From contig CAYXAA010000002.1 in assembly GCA_964462985.1 (NCBI GenBank), positions 62,001-126,000 of the forward strand: a stretch of 64,000 bases of DNA. Reading direction: 5' to 3'. This stretch comes from CAYXAA01 sp964462985 (GTDB lineage: Bacteria; Pseudomonadota; Alphaproteobacteria; Rhizobiales; Stappiaceae). Below, one piece after another: positions 8,884-17,232 of the stretch (position 1 is the stretch's first letter; every line of letters begins with the position of its first letter). The notes beneath the pieces are model-generated. The model searched no databases. It saw nothing but the letters and a program-made list of their open reading frames with translations, and was not told the DNA's origin. Position numbers and translations under genes: made by a program.

Positions 8884-9840
8884 TTACTGGCCGATGCCAA
8901 GCGCCTTCGCGCCCTCTGCGTATTCCGCCTTCCTCTCGGCCATGAACGCTTCCATCTTGTCGTAGGTAATGTCGGTGAGGACGAAACCGCCATCCTCCAT
9001 CTTCTTCACGAACTCGGGACGTTTGTTGATCTCCGAGACGATGTCGGAAATGCGCTGTCGCAGCTCTTCAGGCGTCGAGGCCGGAACCGCCACGCCGCGA
9101 TACGCGCCGCCGACGAGGTCATAGCCGAGTTCCTTGAAGGTCGGCACGTCCGGGAATGCCGCCAGTCGTTCATCCGCCGCCACGGCAAGCATGCGAAGTT
9201 CGTCACCCTGTGCGACGCCGGATGTGGCGTAGTTGAAGCCCGCGACAGTCTGGTTGCCGAGCACCGCCGTGATTGCCGGTCCGGTGCCGGAGAACGGAAT
9301 ATAGGTCGTGGTGATGCCGGCGAGCTCGTCGAACTTGGCCTGCGCGAGATTATTTGAAGAGTTCGAGCCCGAGCCTGAGAAGGTCACCAGGCCGGGGTTC
9401 GCCTTGGCATAGTCCACAAGCTGCTCGAGCGTCTGGAATTCGCTGTCCTTGGAGACGATGATCGCGTCCGGCGTATAATGGAAATAATGAACCGGCGTCA
9501 GATCGTCGGTCTGATAGCCGACGTTGGCCTCCATCGGCTGCAGCACCGTGTGGGGCAGATTGATCCCCATGATGGTGTAGCCGTCGCCCGCGATCGAATT
9601 GAGCTGCGACCATGCCTGCGCCCCACCGGCACCCGGTTGGTACTGAATGACCACGGGCTGACCGGTGACCGCTTCCCATTCTGCCTGCTGAAAGCGCGCC
9701 GAGACATCGGATTCGCCGCCCGCATTGAACGGAATGATGTAGGTCATCGGTTTGGTCGGGAAATCTTCGGCCGCCTGCACGGAAAACGGCACTGCGGTCG
9801 CGAGGGCGCCGAGCGCCGTGGCGATGGTAAGAATCCTCAT
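8884..9840 (-). CDS. tctC: TTT transporter periplasmic substrate-binding protein (TctC)
   Basis: Extracytoplasmic receptor that delivers a carboxylate to the TctAB membrane protein. A Sec signal peptide (ILTIATALGALATAVPFSVQA) precedes the mature start, and the fold motifs KPMTYIIPFNAGGESD and TFSGSGSNSSNNLAQ are typical of the Bug/TctC family. The length of 318 residues is normal. It is the first gene of the leftward operon. The start ATG at 9840 is preceded by GGAGGAGAC, a strong ribosome binding site that can be sequestered by a leader element (see the separate entry). Confidence 0.92.
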   Translation of the reverse strand: MRILTIATALGALATAVPFSVQAAEDFPTKPMTYIIPFNAGGESDVSARFQQAEWEAVTGQPVVIQYQPGAGGAQAWSQLNSIAGDGYTIMGINLPHTVLQPMEANVGYQTDDLTPVHYFHYTPDAIIVSKDSEFQTLEQLVDYAKANPGLVTFSGSGSNSSNNLAQAKFDELAGITTTYIPFSGTGPAITAVLGNQTVAGFNYATSGVAQGDELRMLAVAADERLAAFPDVPTFKELGYDLVGGAYRGVAVPASTPEELRQRISDIVSEINKRPEFVKKMEDGGFVLTDITYDKMEAFMAERKAEYAEGAKALGIGQ

Positions 9841-9842
9841 GT

Positions 9843-9957
9843 GTCTCCTCCTGTTCTAATCGTTGATCCGGCCGACTGCCCGAACAGGCTGGATCGGCCG
9901 GCCAGAGTGGGAGGAGACGGGCCTGTATGAGATCAGGCGCCGATGGCTGTCTCCTCC
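9843..9957 (-). promoter_or_regulatory. tctC leader with mutually exclusive hairpins covering the ribosome binding site
   Basis: Read on the tctC mRNA (minus strand), GGAGGAGAC occurs at 9957-9949, its exact complement GTCTCCTCC at 9918-9910, and GGAGGAGAC again at 9851-9843, where it is the Shine-Dalgarno of tctC. The middle copy can pair with the first, leaving the ribosome site free, or with the third, hiding it. A further perfect 8-bp hairpin lies between them (arms 9868-9875 and 9894-9901). The layout is seen directly; the switch function is inference. A DNA operator for the divergent LysR is an alternative. Confidence 0.5.
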
Positions 9958-10089
9958 GTCCGGCTCTCTTGAAAGCGGCAAGGCCCGGCGACCGGCTTGT
10001 TGCCACTGCAGCAGCAGCGAAATGGTAGACTTTTTCTTGCGGCTTAATAAATTCAGAAATCTCAAATCATTATTGCGTCCAAGTCAATT

Positions 10090-11040
10090 ATGGCCGAAAG
10101 CGACCTCTCCTTCTTCGTCCTGTTGGCGCGTCACGAGAGCTTTTCCGAAACCGCCCGTGAGCTTGGTCTTTCAACGTCCGCCGTCAGCCGCCGGCTGGCG
10201 CGGCTGGAAGACCGTCTTGGTGTTCGACTGATGAACCGAACAACCCGGCGGGTCAGCCTGACCGGGGAAGGCGAAGCCTATTTCGCGGAGGCCATCCGGC
10301 TTTTAGGCGAGATCGAAGCGCTGGAACTTAGTCTTGCAAGGACGCGAGACACGCCTTCGGGCCTGCTCAGGGTGAACGCGACCCTTGGCTTCGGACGCGC
10401 CTACGTCGCTCCGATGATCTCTGAGTTTCAACGGCGCTACCCTGCCGTCGACGTTCAGCTTCTGGTCACAGATGCTCCGCTGAACCTCGTCGAGCAGGGC
10501 ATCGACCTCGGTATTCGGTTTGGCGCTCCGCCCACCAGCCGGATGATGCTGCGGCTGTTGCAACGAAACCGCAGGTTTCTGTGTGCTTCGCCATCCTATA
10601 TTGCGCGGCATGGCGCGCCACAGACGCTAAAGGACTTGCAGAAGCATAGCTGCATCGTCCTCCGCCAGGACCACGACGCCTACGACATCTGGCGCTTTGA
10701 TGACCACGGCGACGAGACCCCTACGGCCAAGGTCAGCGGCCCACTCAGCACGAATGATGGAGAAACCGCCTTGGGGTGGGTCCTCGATGGTCATGGCATC
10801 ATGCTACGGTCAGAGTGGGACATTGCGCGCCACGTCCGAAACGGCCAGCTGCGTATCGTGCTTCCCGACTACTTTCAGACGGCCAACATCTCGGCAGTCT
10901 ATCCTGAGCGGCACAATCTCTCGGCCAAGGTCCGTGTCTTCGTCGACCACCTTGCAGCTCGGATAAAAGCGGTGGGCGGAATCACGCCGTGGCAGCTGAC
11001 GGCCCGGGAGCTTCACAGCGCAATCGGACGACCGCGTTAG
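10090..11040 (+). CDS. LysR-family transcriptional regulator
   Basis: DNA-binding regulator of 316 residues, transcribed away from tctC. The N-terminal winged helix covers about residues 4-62 (ESFSETARELGLSTSAVSRR, then LEDRLGVRLMNRTTRRVSLT), followed by a periplasmic-binding-like effector domain. The divergent arrangement over 249 bases suggests it controls the TTT transporter and tartrate dehydrogenase operon, probably with tartrate or a product as effector (inference). No obvious Shine-Dalgarno precedes the ATG. The AT-rich stretch at about 10030-10085 is the most likely promoter and operator zone. Confidence 0.9.
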   Translation: MAESDLSFFVLLARHESFSETARELGLSTSAVSRRLARLEDRLGVRLMNRTTRRVSLTGEGEAYFAEAIRLLGEIEALELSLARTRDTPSGLLRVNATLGFGRAYVAPMISEFQRRYPAVDVQLLVTDAPLNLVEQGIDLGIRFGAPPTSRMMLRLLQRNRRFLCASPSYIARHGAPQTLKDLQKHSCIVLRQDHDAYDIWRFDDHGDETPTAKVSGPLSTNDGETALGWVLDGHGIMLRSEWDIARHVRNGQLRIVLPDYFQTANISAVYPERHNLSAKVRVFVDHLAARIKAVGGITPWQLTARELHSAIGRPR

Positions 11041-11280
11041 AAGGAGCGGTATTCTCTCTCCTGCATGGGGGCGGCGGAAAGGCCGGACCGGAAAGACGTC
11101 GTTGACCGTCCCGCCCTCGGTCTCCCGGCTGGCTGCGGTTGCCGGCGAAGGCGTTTGCCGGACGGAAGTTCTCCGTCTCTTCATCCCTGCTACGGCGCTG
11201 TCGTCCGAATGGGCACGCCTGAGATGACTCGAGACCGTGGAGTCTCACGGGTACCGCAATTGCTCGCACCGCACCATCGA

Positions 11281-11299
11281 TGCACAATCGGCATTGTGC
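11281..11299 (+). promoter_or_regulatory. Candidate LysR-type operator (T-N11-A dyad)
   Basis: GCACAAT and ATTGTGC form a perfect 7-bp inverted repeat separated by cggc, and with T at 11281 and A at 11293 it fits the T-N11-A LysR box. It lies directly before the ribosome binding site of the LysR gene that starts at 11316, so it is a good candidate for autoregulation. Confidence 0.5.
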
Positions 11300-11315
11300 C
11301 AAAAGGAGCACCGCG

Positions 11316-12215
11316 GTGGACCTCACATTACTCGAAGATTTTCTCGAACTGGCCAGGGAGATGAACTTTTCACGCGCGGCCAACCTGCGCAATGTCACGC
11401 AGCCTGCCTTCAGCCGCCGCATCAAGAGCCTCGAGGATCTGGTTGGGACCCCGCTCGTCGAGCGCACCAGCCGGATGGTGTCGCTGACACCCGCCGGAGC
11501 GGCATTTCAACCGCACGCGGCCGCGCTGGTGCGGCTGGCTGCCGAGGCCCGAAATGCTGCGCTCGAGGCGGCGGGGATCGCCAAGCAGGCGCTGAGCATT
11601 GCGGCGACCCACGCCCTCTCCTTCACCTTCGTGCCGCGATGGTTGATGCAGGTGGCCGGGTCCGGTGGCATCGGCACGCTCAACATGGTATCGGACAGCC
11701 AACAGCAATGCGAGCGCCTGATGCTGCGCGGCGAAGCAAGTTTCTTTGTGTGCCATCGGCACTCCGCCGCAGCCGGCGGCCTGCCGGATCGTCAGTTTAG
11801 GCATCAGATTATCGGCTCCGATACGCTCGTGGCACTGTCCGCACCGGATGCGTCCGGCAATGCCAAATGGACGGTACAAGCCGGGGGAAGGGTGCCGTAC
11901 CTCGCCTACGGCAGTGCGTCTGGACTCCATCGCATCCTGGAAGCGCATTGGGCCAGGCACGATCGTCCGGATGTTGTGCCGGTGATCAACTCTCTCCTCG
12001 CGGCAACGAATCTTGAAATGGCCAAAGAGGGGCAGGGTGTAGCATGGCTTCCGCACTCCCTGGCCGCAGATGATATTGCCGCAGGACGCCTAGTCCGGGC
12101 CGGGGACGCGAGGACCGACGTGCCGGTGCAGATTGTCGTCTACAGGCCGCGATCGCGATTGTCGCCGCATGCCGAGCGGTTCTGGGACCGGGTCTCCGGG
12201 CTCACTGAGACCTGA
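11316..12215 (+). CDS. LysR-family transcriptional regulator
   Basis: Second LysR regulator, 299 residues. The winged helix is at about residues 1-60 (NFSRAANLRNVTQPAFSRR, then VERTSRMVSLTPAG), and the rest is the effector-binding domain. I chose GTG at 11316 because AAGGAG lies seven bases upstream; a longer frame from 11280 would run through the T-N11-A dyad. It lies upstream of the D-tartrate dehydratase gene on the same strand, with 121 bases between, so it probably regulates that gene (inference). It is not a close copy of the LysR protein at 10090. Confidence 0.9.
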   Translation: MDLTLLEDFLELAREMNFSRAANLRNVTQPAFSRRIKSLEDLVGTPLVERTSRMVSLTPAGAAFQPHAAALVRLAAEARNAALEAAGIAKQALSIAATHALSFTFVPRWLMQVAGSGGIGTLNMVSDSQQQCERLMLRGEASFFVCHRHSAAAGGLPDRQFRHQIIGSDTLVALSAPDASGNAKWTVQAGGRVPYLAYGSASGLHRILEAHWARHDRPDVVPVINSLLAATNLEMAKEGQGVAWLPHSLAADDIAAGRLVRAGDARTDVPVQIVVYRPRSRLSPHAERFWDRVSGLTET

Positions 12216-12254
12216 TCCATGCAAGCTTCGCATCGATTATTGCCGGGCTGGCAT

Positions 12255-12269
12255 TGGAAACGTTTGCCA
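12255..12269 (+). promoter_or_regulatory. Palindrome upstream of tarD
   Basis: An AAACGTTT palindrome flanked by TGG and CCA (one base off symmetry) lies about 70 bases before the tarD start. It could be an operator for the tartrate genes; nothing else supports this. Confidence 0.25.
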
Positions 12270-12336
12270 TTGCGGCTGTAGCGTGTGCTCAATCGGGCCG
12301 CGCTCAGCGGCCGCAGCCAGCACGGAAGGACCGACA

Positions 12337-13500
12337 ATGCGCATCCTGGACGTCTGCGAGGTCACCAAGCCGATATCCTCGCCGATTCGCAACGCCTACA
12401 TCGATTTCAGCAAGATGACAGCAAGCCTGGTGGCGGTGGTCACAGACGTCGTGCGTGACGGCCGCCGGGTGGTCGGCTACGGCTTCAACTCGAACGGGCG
12501 ATATGGCCAAGGCGGGCTGATCCGCGAGCGCTTCCGTGACCGGATCCTCGAAGCAGACCCTGCAAGCCTCCTCAACGACGAGGGCACGAACCTCGACCCC
12601 CACCGGATCTGGGCGGCGATGATGACAAACGAGAAGCCCGGTGGGCACGGCGAACGGTCGGTCGCCGTGGGCACCATTGACATGGCCGTCTGGGACGCTG
12701 CCGCCAAGATCGCCGGCAAGCCGCTGTTCCGGCTGCTCGCCGAAATGATGGGCCGCGAGGCGGAGCCCAGGGTCTTCGTCTACGCCGCGGGCGGCTACTA
12801 CTATCCCGGCAAGAATGACGATGCCTTGCGCGCAGAGATGCGCAGCTATCTCGACCGCGGCTACACGGTCGTCAAGATGAAGATCGGCGGCGCCTCCCTT
12901 GACGAGGATCGGCGCCGGATAGAGGCGGTTCTTACGGAGGTCGGCACGGACGCGCAGCTTGCCGTCGACGCGAACGGCCGTCTCGACCTGGAAACCGCGA
13001 TCGCCTACGCCAAGATGCTGCGCGACTATCCCCTGTTCTGGTACGAAGAGGCGGGCGATCCGTTGGATTTCGCTCTTCAGGCGACGCTTCCCGAATTTTA
13101 TCCCAGCCCGATGGCGACGGGTGAGAACCTTTTCTCGCATCAAGACGCACGCAACCTGCTGCGATACGGCGGCTTACGCCCCGACCGGGACTGGCTGCAG
13201 TTCGACTGCGCTCTGTCCTACGGACTTGTGGAGTACCTGCGTATTCTTGACGTAGTTCAGCAGTTTGGCTGGTCGCCCCGACGCTGTATACCGCATGGCG
13301 GACACCAGATGTCGCTGAACATAGCTGCCGGGCTCGGTCTCGGCGGCAACGAAAGCTATCCGGACCTATTTCAGCCCTACGGCGGATTCCCGGATGGGGT
13401 GAAAGTGAGCGATGGCCACATCACCATGCCCGAACTGCCAGGCATCGGGTTCGAAGGAAAGTCCGACCTGATCAAGGTGATGCGGGATCTCGCGGAATAA
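12337..13500 (+). CDS. tarD: D(-)-tartrate dehydratase, enolase superfamily
   Basis: Dehydrates D-tartrate to oxaloacetate with Mg2+. The protein of 387 residues has the whole active site of this enolase-superfamily branch: the KxK motif at K180 and K182, metal ligands D211 (VDANG), E237 (YEEAGDP) and E263 (TGENLF), and the general acid/base H320 (PHGGHQ). From memory, Bradyrhizobium TarD has these at 182/184, 213, 239, 265 and 322, a constant offset of two, so the match is strong. The ATG at 12337 is preceded by GGAAGGA. Frames that open earlier include the end of the LysR gene and are not the true start. Confidence 0.92.
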   Translation: MRILDVCEVTKPISSPIRNAYIDFSKMTASLVAVVTDVVRDGRRVVGYGFNSNGRYGQGGLIRERFRDRILEADPASLLNDEGTNLDPHRIWAAMMTNEKPGGHGERSVAVGTIDMAVWDAAAKIAGKPLFRLLAEMMGREAEPRVFVYAAGGYYYPGKNDDALRAEMRSYLDRGYTVVKMKIGGASLDEDRRRIEAVLTEVGTDAQLAVDANGRLDLETAIAYAKMLRDYPLFWYEEAGDPLDFALQATLPEFYPSPMATGENLFSHQDARNLLRYGGLRPDRDWLQFDCALSYGLVEYLRILDVVQQFGWSPRRCIPHGGHQMSLNIAAGLGLGGNESYPDLFQPYGGFPDGVKVSDGHITMPELPGIGFEGKSDLIKVMRDLAE

Positions 13501-13555
13501 CCAGCGCAGTGGTGCCGGTGGCTACGACGCTGTCGGTCATGCCTTAGATCGCCCG

Positions 13556-13585
13556 GCCCGCGCCGAAGTCTCTTCTGGCGCGGGC
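13556..13585. terminator. GC-rich hairpin between convergent genes
   Basis: GCCCGCGCC at 13556-13564 pairs with GGCGCGGGC at 13577-13585, and GAAG/CTTC extends the stem inwards with one bulged T and a 3-base loop. The hairpin lies between the ends of tarD (+) and the hydrolase gene (-). There is no T-tract, so its role as a terminator in either direction is inferred from stability and position. Confidence 0.55.
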
Positions 13586-13854
13586 GCGTCATGATCCGCT
13601 TCCGCGGAAGTCAATGTTATCGCCACCGGTCTTGAGAACCGGACCGAGTATATTTCGTAATCGGATAGCCGCCTTGGCGCAGGATGATGGTAGTACTTCG
13701 TTCGGCTGAACGGATTTGCATCTCTCAGCGAATATCGAGGATATCGGTGACGGCACGGACGTCCGCGACGCCTACGCCGGGCTCGCCGAGTGAGGTCGGA
13801 GACGCCTGCCGACGTGCCACGAGGACAGCGGGGTGTCTTCATTTGCGGAGAGAG
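13586..13854. other. Intergenic region without a convincing gene
   Basis: This is the rest of the 354-base gap between tarD and the hydrolase gene. Open frames of up to about 100 codons exist on the minus strand and overlap on the plus strand, but none shows a family motif or a credible ribosome site. Apart from the hairpin listed separately I see nothing functional. Confidence 0.5.
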
Positions 13855-15531
13855 TCAGTCGGAGCTGTGGGCACTTGCACGTCGGTCTCTGGGGGCAGAG
13901 AGGTGCTGTTTCAGTCGGCGGATGTCATCGGCTGACCAATCGCGAACGTCTGTCACCTCCACCCACGCATCCACATAATGCGCCGGAGCGTACACATGAC
14001 CGTAGCCGATCGGCGCGGTAGTCGCCATCGCCATATCCAGCATCAGCTGCAGAAAGGTCACCACCGGGAACCAGCGCAATTGCGGCGACACGTCCGGTCC
14101 GCGCGGCGGCGTCAGCCAAAGCGGCTCCCGGTATAGATAATGGTAGTCGAAGAACGTCACCGGGTCGCTTGCGTATTGAAGATAGACGATGCGCATCGGT
14201 CCCCAGTCCATTGCCGGTATGGAGACGCCAGCCTGGTTCGCAAAGCGGATGAGGGAGCCATCTCGGAACTGGGGCAGCCAGGCGGGCGATCCAGGCCTGC
14301 GGCCGGCGGTGATACGGCGCCACAGCGGGCTCGAATACGGCGGGCCGCTCCAGAGCGCGCCATGAAATGGGTCGGCGAGAACCTCGAACAGGTCGGTCGA
14401 TTGTTCTGAATTCTTGGCACCGAGGCTGAGGCCATGCAGATAGAGTTTCGGTCGCCTTTGCGGAGGTAGGTCTGTCCAGTACCGGTAGATCTCCCGGAAA
14501 AGCGCGCGGGCGGTATCGGCGCCGTAATCCGGCTCGACAAGCAGGGAGAGCCAACTGGCGAGGTAGGAATATTGCACCGCAACGCTCGCCACATCGCCCT
14601 GGTGCAGGTATTCGAGGCTGTCCGTTGCCGCGGGATCGAGCCAGCCGGTGCCGGTGGGGGTCATGACCACAAGCGTGGAACGATCAAACCCGCCGACGCG
14701 CTTCAGTTCGTCGAGCGCGAGTCTTGCCCGCGCCTCGGGGGAGCCGGCAGACCGCAGCCCAACATAGACGCGAATTGGTTCGGAAGCGCTTCGTTGCGAA
14801 ACGGCGGCAATCTCGCCTCTGCTCGGCCCCGAGACGATATATTCCCGACCTGCGCGCCCCAGCGTGTCCCATGCAAGCAGGGATGCGTGGCTGCCTGTCT
14901 TCAGCGAGTCCGTTGGCGGCCGGATTTCCGGTTCCATCACCGCGTCGAGCTGCCGGTAGGATGAGTCCGCAAGATGGAGGCCGAGCCGGAACAGGCCACC
15001 GCTGATCGTAAGCCAGAAGATGAAAACCGCGGCGAACACGCCGACAACAGCGGCCACGCGTGGCGGCAGGAGCCGGCCGGATTTCGTCGCAACCCAACGA
15101 AAAATCAAGTAAAACAGCCGCGCCAGAGCGACGAGGACCGTGAAGGTGACCAATGCGATTCCGCCGACCCTGAGCGGATGCGCTGTCTCCAGAGGCGCGA
15201 GTTGCATCAGCTCGCGGATCGAGTTCTGCCACTTTTCTGCCTGCCACAGCGATACTATGACTACGATCACGCAGATCGCGGCGGCACCAAGCCTGGCAAA
15301 ACGCAGCGACCGGCCCGAGGCCGCCGGCAGTTGCATATAGGCCCAGAGCCAACGGCCGAACACGCCGATGCCGTACCCGGCTGCAAGCGCGCATCCCGAG
15401 AGCACGCCCTGCGTGACAAAGGTCCGAGGCAACAACGTCGGGGTGAGGGAGAACGCAAAGAACAGGGTTCCCAGCAGCAGGCCGGCCGCAGAGATCGACG
15501 ACCATGGCTTGACGAGCCACTTGACGGTCAT
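13855..15531 (-). CDS. Membrane-anchored alpha/beta-hydrolase (Abhydrolase_9 type)
   Basis: Predicted inner-membrane serine hydrolase of about 558 residues. The N-terminal third has four hydrophobic spans (for example SISAAGLLLGTLFFAFSLTP), corresponding to the N-terminal membrane domain that goes with this family. The C-terminal hydrolase domain holds YLHGLSLG, a GxSxG nucleophile elbow with Ser near residue 369, plus the SGPSRGEIA, VYVGLRSA and ALWSGPPYSSPLW stretches typical of the family. I use the ATG at 15531; an upstream ATG at 15612 would add 27 charged residues. The physiological substrate is unknown. Confidence 0.85.
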   Translation of the reverse strand: MTVKWLVKPWSSISAAGLLLGTLFFAFSLTPTLLPRTFVTQGVLSGCALAAGYGIGVFGRWLWAYMQLPAASGRSLRFARLGAAAICVIVVIVSLWQAEKWQNSIRELMQLAPLETAHPLRVGGIALVTFTVLVALARLFYLIFRWVATKSGRLLPPRVAAVVGVFAAVFIFWLTISGGLFRLGLHLADSSYRQLDAVMEPEIRPPTDSLKTGSHASLLAWDTLGRAGREYIVSGPSRGEIAAVSQRSASEPIRVYVGLRSAGSPEARARLALDELKRVGGFDRSTLVVMTPTGTGWLDPAATDSLEYLHQGDVASVAVQYSYLASWLSLLVEPDYGADTARALFREIYRYWTDLPPQRRPKLYLHGLSLGAKNSEQSTDLFEVLADPFHGALWSGPPYSSPLWRRITAGRRPGSPAWLPQFRDGSLIRFANQAGVSIPAMDWGPMRIVYLQYASDPVTFFDYHYLYREPLWLTPPRGPDVSPQLRWFPVVTFLQLMLDMAMATTAPIGYGHVYAPAHYVDAWVEVTDVRDWSADDIRRLKQHLSAPRDRRASAHSSD

Positions 15532-16116
15532 CGAACGGGACTCCTGGAAAGCAGATCTTCTCCAGGCAGCACGCCGCTGGCCCTTCTCGCGTCCCGTCGG
15601 CAACTCGGCCATCGCTGAAGCCTCCGTTGTCGGACGCCGCGTTTGGTACCCGCGGCGCCACTTGAGTGCCGAGGTAGAGAAAGTGTAGCAGACTCAGGCC
15701 TCGTGCAGAGGGTTCATTGCTCATCCGCTTAAAGATCATGGGCGAACCGTACCGCCGCCCATCTGGCGCTTGCGAACGCCAAATTTTCGGAAGGCGGACC
15801 TCCGCGAGGAAGGGACCACCGGCGTGAAGGCTGCGCCGCCGAACCCGGCCTGGCAACTCAGACCATCTTGAATATTGGTCTTTTTCGCTTAACTCTCACT
15901 CCGGTGAAAAGGACCGACCGGTCCGCACGCCTTCCACATGATCCCTATGCACGAGGAGAGGTCCTGCCTGGCGGGATTTCCAACCATGCAGTTCCCACAG
16001 CCGATTGTGATTGACGAAATAACCTGAGGGACATGGCCACGCCATCGTGGGTGGCCAGGAGCCTCTCCAAAGCGCGCTCGTTGTCGACATTTCGCTCACC
16101 TGAGGAGGTTTTGCCG
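15532..16116. other. Divergent intergenic region
   Basis: These 585 bases separate the leftward hydrolase from the rightward glycosyltransferase and must contain both promoters. A 67-codon minus-strand frame at 15896-16099 has no recognisable product. No strong hairpin or repeat was seen. GAGGAGG at 16102-16108 is the ribosome site of the next gene. Confidence 0.5.
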
Positions 16117-17217
16117 ATGAAGATCGCCCAGATTGCTCCGCTCGCGGAACGGTGCCCGCCCCGCCTTTATGGGGGAACCGAACGCATCGTATCGTATCTA
16201 ACCGAGGAACTCGTACGCCAGGGACACGACGTCACGCTGTTTGCCAGCGGCGACTCAAAGACAAGCGCCAATCTGGTGCGCTGCTCCGACATCGCACTCA
16301 GGCTCAACCCGTCCGTCCAGGATCCCCTGCCCTACCACATGGTGATGCTGGAGGAAGTTCGCCGGCGAGCAGACGAGTTCGACATCCTGCATTTTCATAT
16401 CGATCTGTTGCACTATCCGCTGGCGGCGGCCTTTGCCGACAAAATGGTAACGACGCTCCACGGCCGGCTCGACTTGCCCGACCTCAAGCCCTTCTACGCC
16501 GTCTTCCCTCGCTATCCCCTCGTCTCCATATCCGATGACCAGCGCCGGCCGATGCCACCGGTCAACTGGGCCGGGACCGTCTATCACGGTCTGCCGAAGG
16601 ATCTTCTGCCGCTCACTGTCGATCCTGCCGGCGATTACCTTGCCTTCCTCGGCCGCATCTCTCCGGAGAAGCGCCCGGATCGCGCGATCGAGATCGCCGC
16701 ACGCGCCGGCATGAAACTGAAGATTGCCGCGAAAGTCGACGCGGCTGACCAAGCCTATTGGGACGACGTCATCCGCCCGATTGTGGAACGTCACCCGAAC
16801 GTGGAGTTCATCGGTGAAATCAACGAACATCAAAAGGCGGCTTTCCTGGGAAATGCCCGCGCGCTGCTGTTCCCGATCGACTGGCCCGAACCGTTCGGCC
16901 TGGTGATGATAGAGGCCATGGCTTGCGGCACACCGGTGGTCGCGTTCCGGAGCGGGTCGGTTCCCGAGGTGATCGACGATGGTGTAACCGGTTTCATCGT
17001 CGGAGATCTCGAGGAAGCCGTTGCCGCTGTCCGTAACATCGATCGCCTCGACCGCCGCGAAGTACGGGCCGTTTTCGAAGAGCGCTTCACGGCGGAACGA
17101 ATGGCTCTCGACTATCTTGCAATCTATCGTGGGCTGCCGGGCGCACAGGACGAGATCATGCCGATCCCTGCCCTGGCGGGGAAGCCGATTACGGTCGACT
17201 GGGAACCTGCCGCCTGA
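16117..17217 (+). CDS. GT4-family glycosyltransferase
   Basis: Cytoplasmic transferase of about 366 residues with the GT-B fold. The N-terminal acceptor domain opens IAQIAPLAERCPPRLYGGTE. The C-terminal donor domain has FLGRISPEKRPD and the EX7E region EPFGLVMIE near residues 257-265, then ACGTPVVAFRSGSVPEV. This type is often annotated as a sugar transferase of stress or glycan clusters. The start at 16117 follows a strong GAGGAGG; the frame opens earlier at 16033. It is followed after 15 bases by a debranching-type glucosidase, suggesting a shared role in an alpha-glucan or related storage or protective glycan (inference). Confidence 0.9.
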   Translation: MKIAQIAPLAERCPPRLYGGTERIVSYLTEELVRQGHDVTLFASGDSKTSANLVRCSDIALRLNPSVQDPLPYHMVMLEEVRRRADEFDILHFHIDLLHYPLAAAFADKMVTTLHGRLDLPDLKPFYAVFPRYPLVSISDDQRRPMPPVNWAGTVYHGLPKDLLPLTVDPAGDYLAFLGRISPEKRPDRAIEIAARAGMKLKIAAKVDAADQAYWDDVIRPIVERHPNVEFIGEINEHQKAAFLGNARALLFPIDWPEPFGLVMIEAMACGTPVVAFRSGSVPEVIDDGVTGFIVGDLEEAVAAVRNIDRLDRREVRAVFEERFTAERMALDYLAIYRGLPGAQDEIMPIPALAGKPITVDWEPAA

Positions 17218-17232
17218 GCGGAGACGGTCGCC

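Noticed and set aside
13537..13842. A 101-codon minus-strand ORF between tarD and the hydrolase
   Set aside because: Arg-rich low-complexity start, covers the terminator-like hairpin, no ribosome site, no family.
15896..16099. A 67-codon minus-strand ORF in the gap before the glycosyltransferase
   Set aside because: Only a weak ribosome site that overlaps the complement of the neighbouring gene's signal, and no recognisable product.
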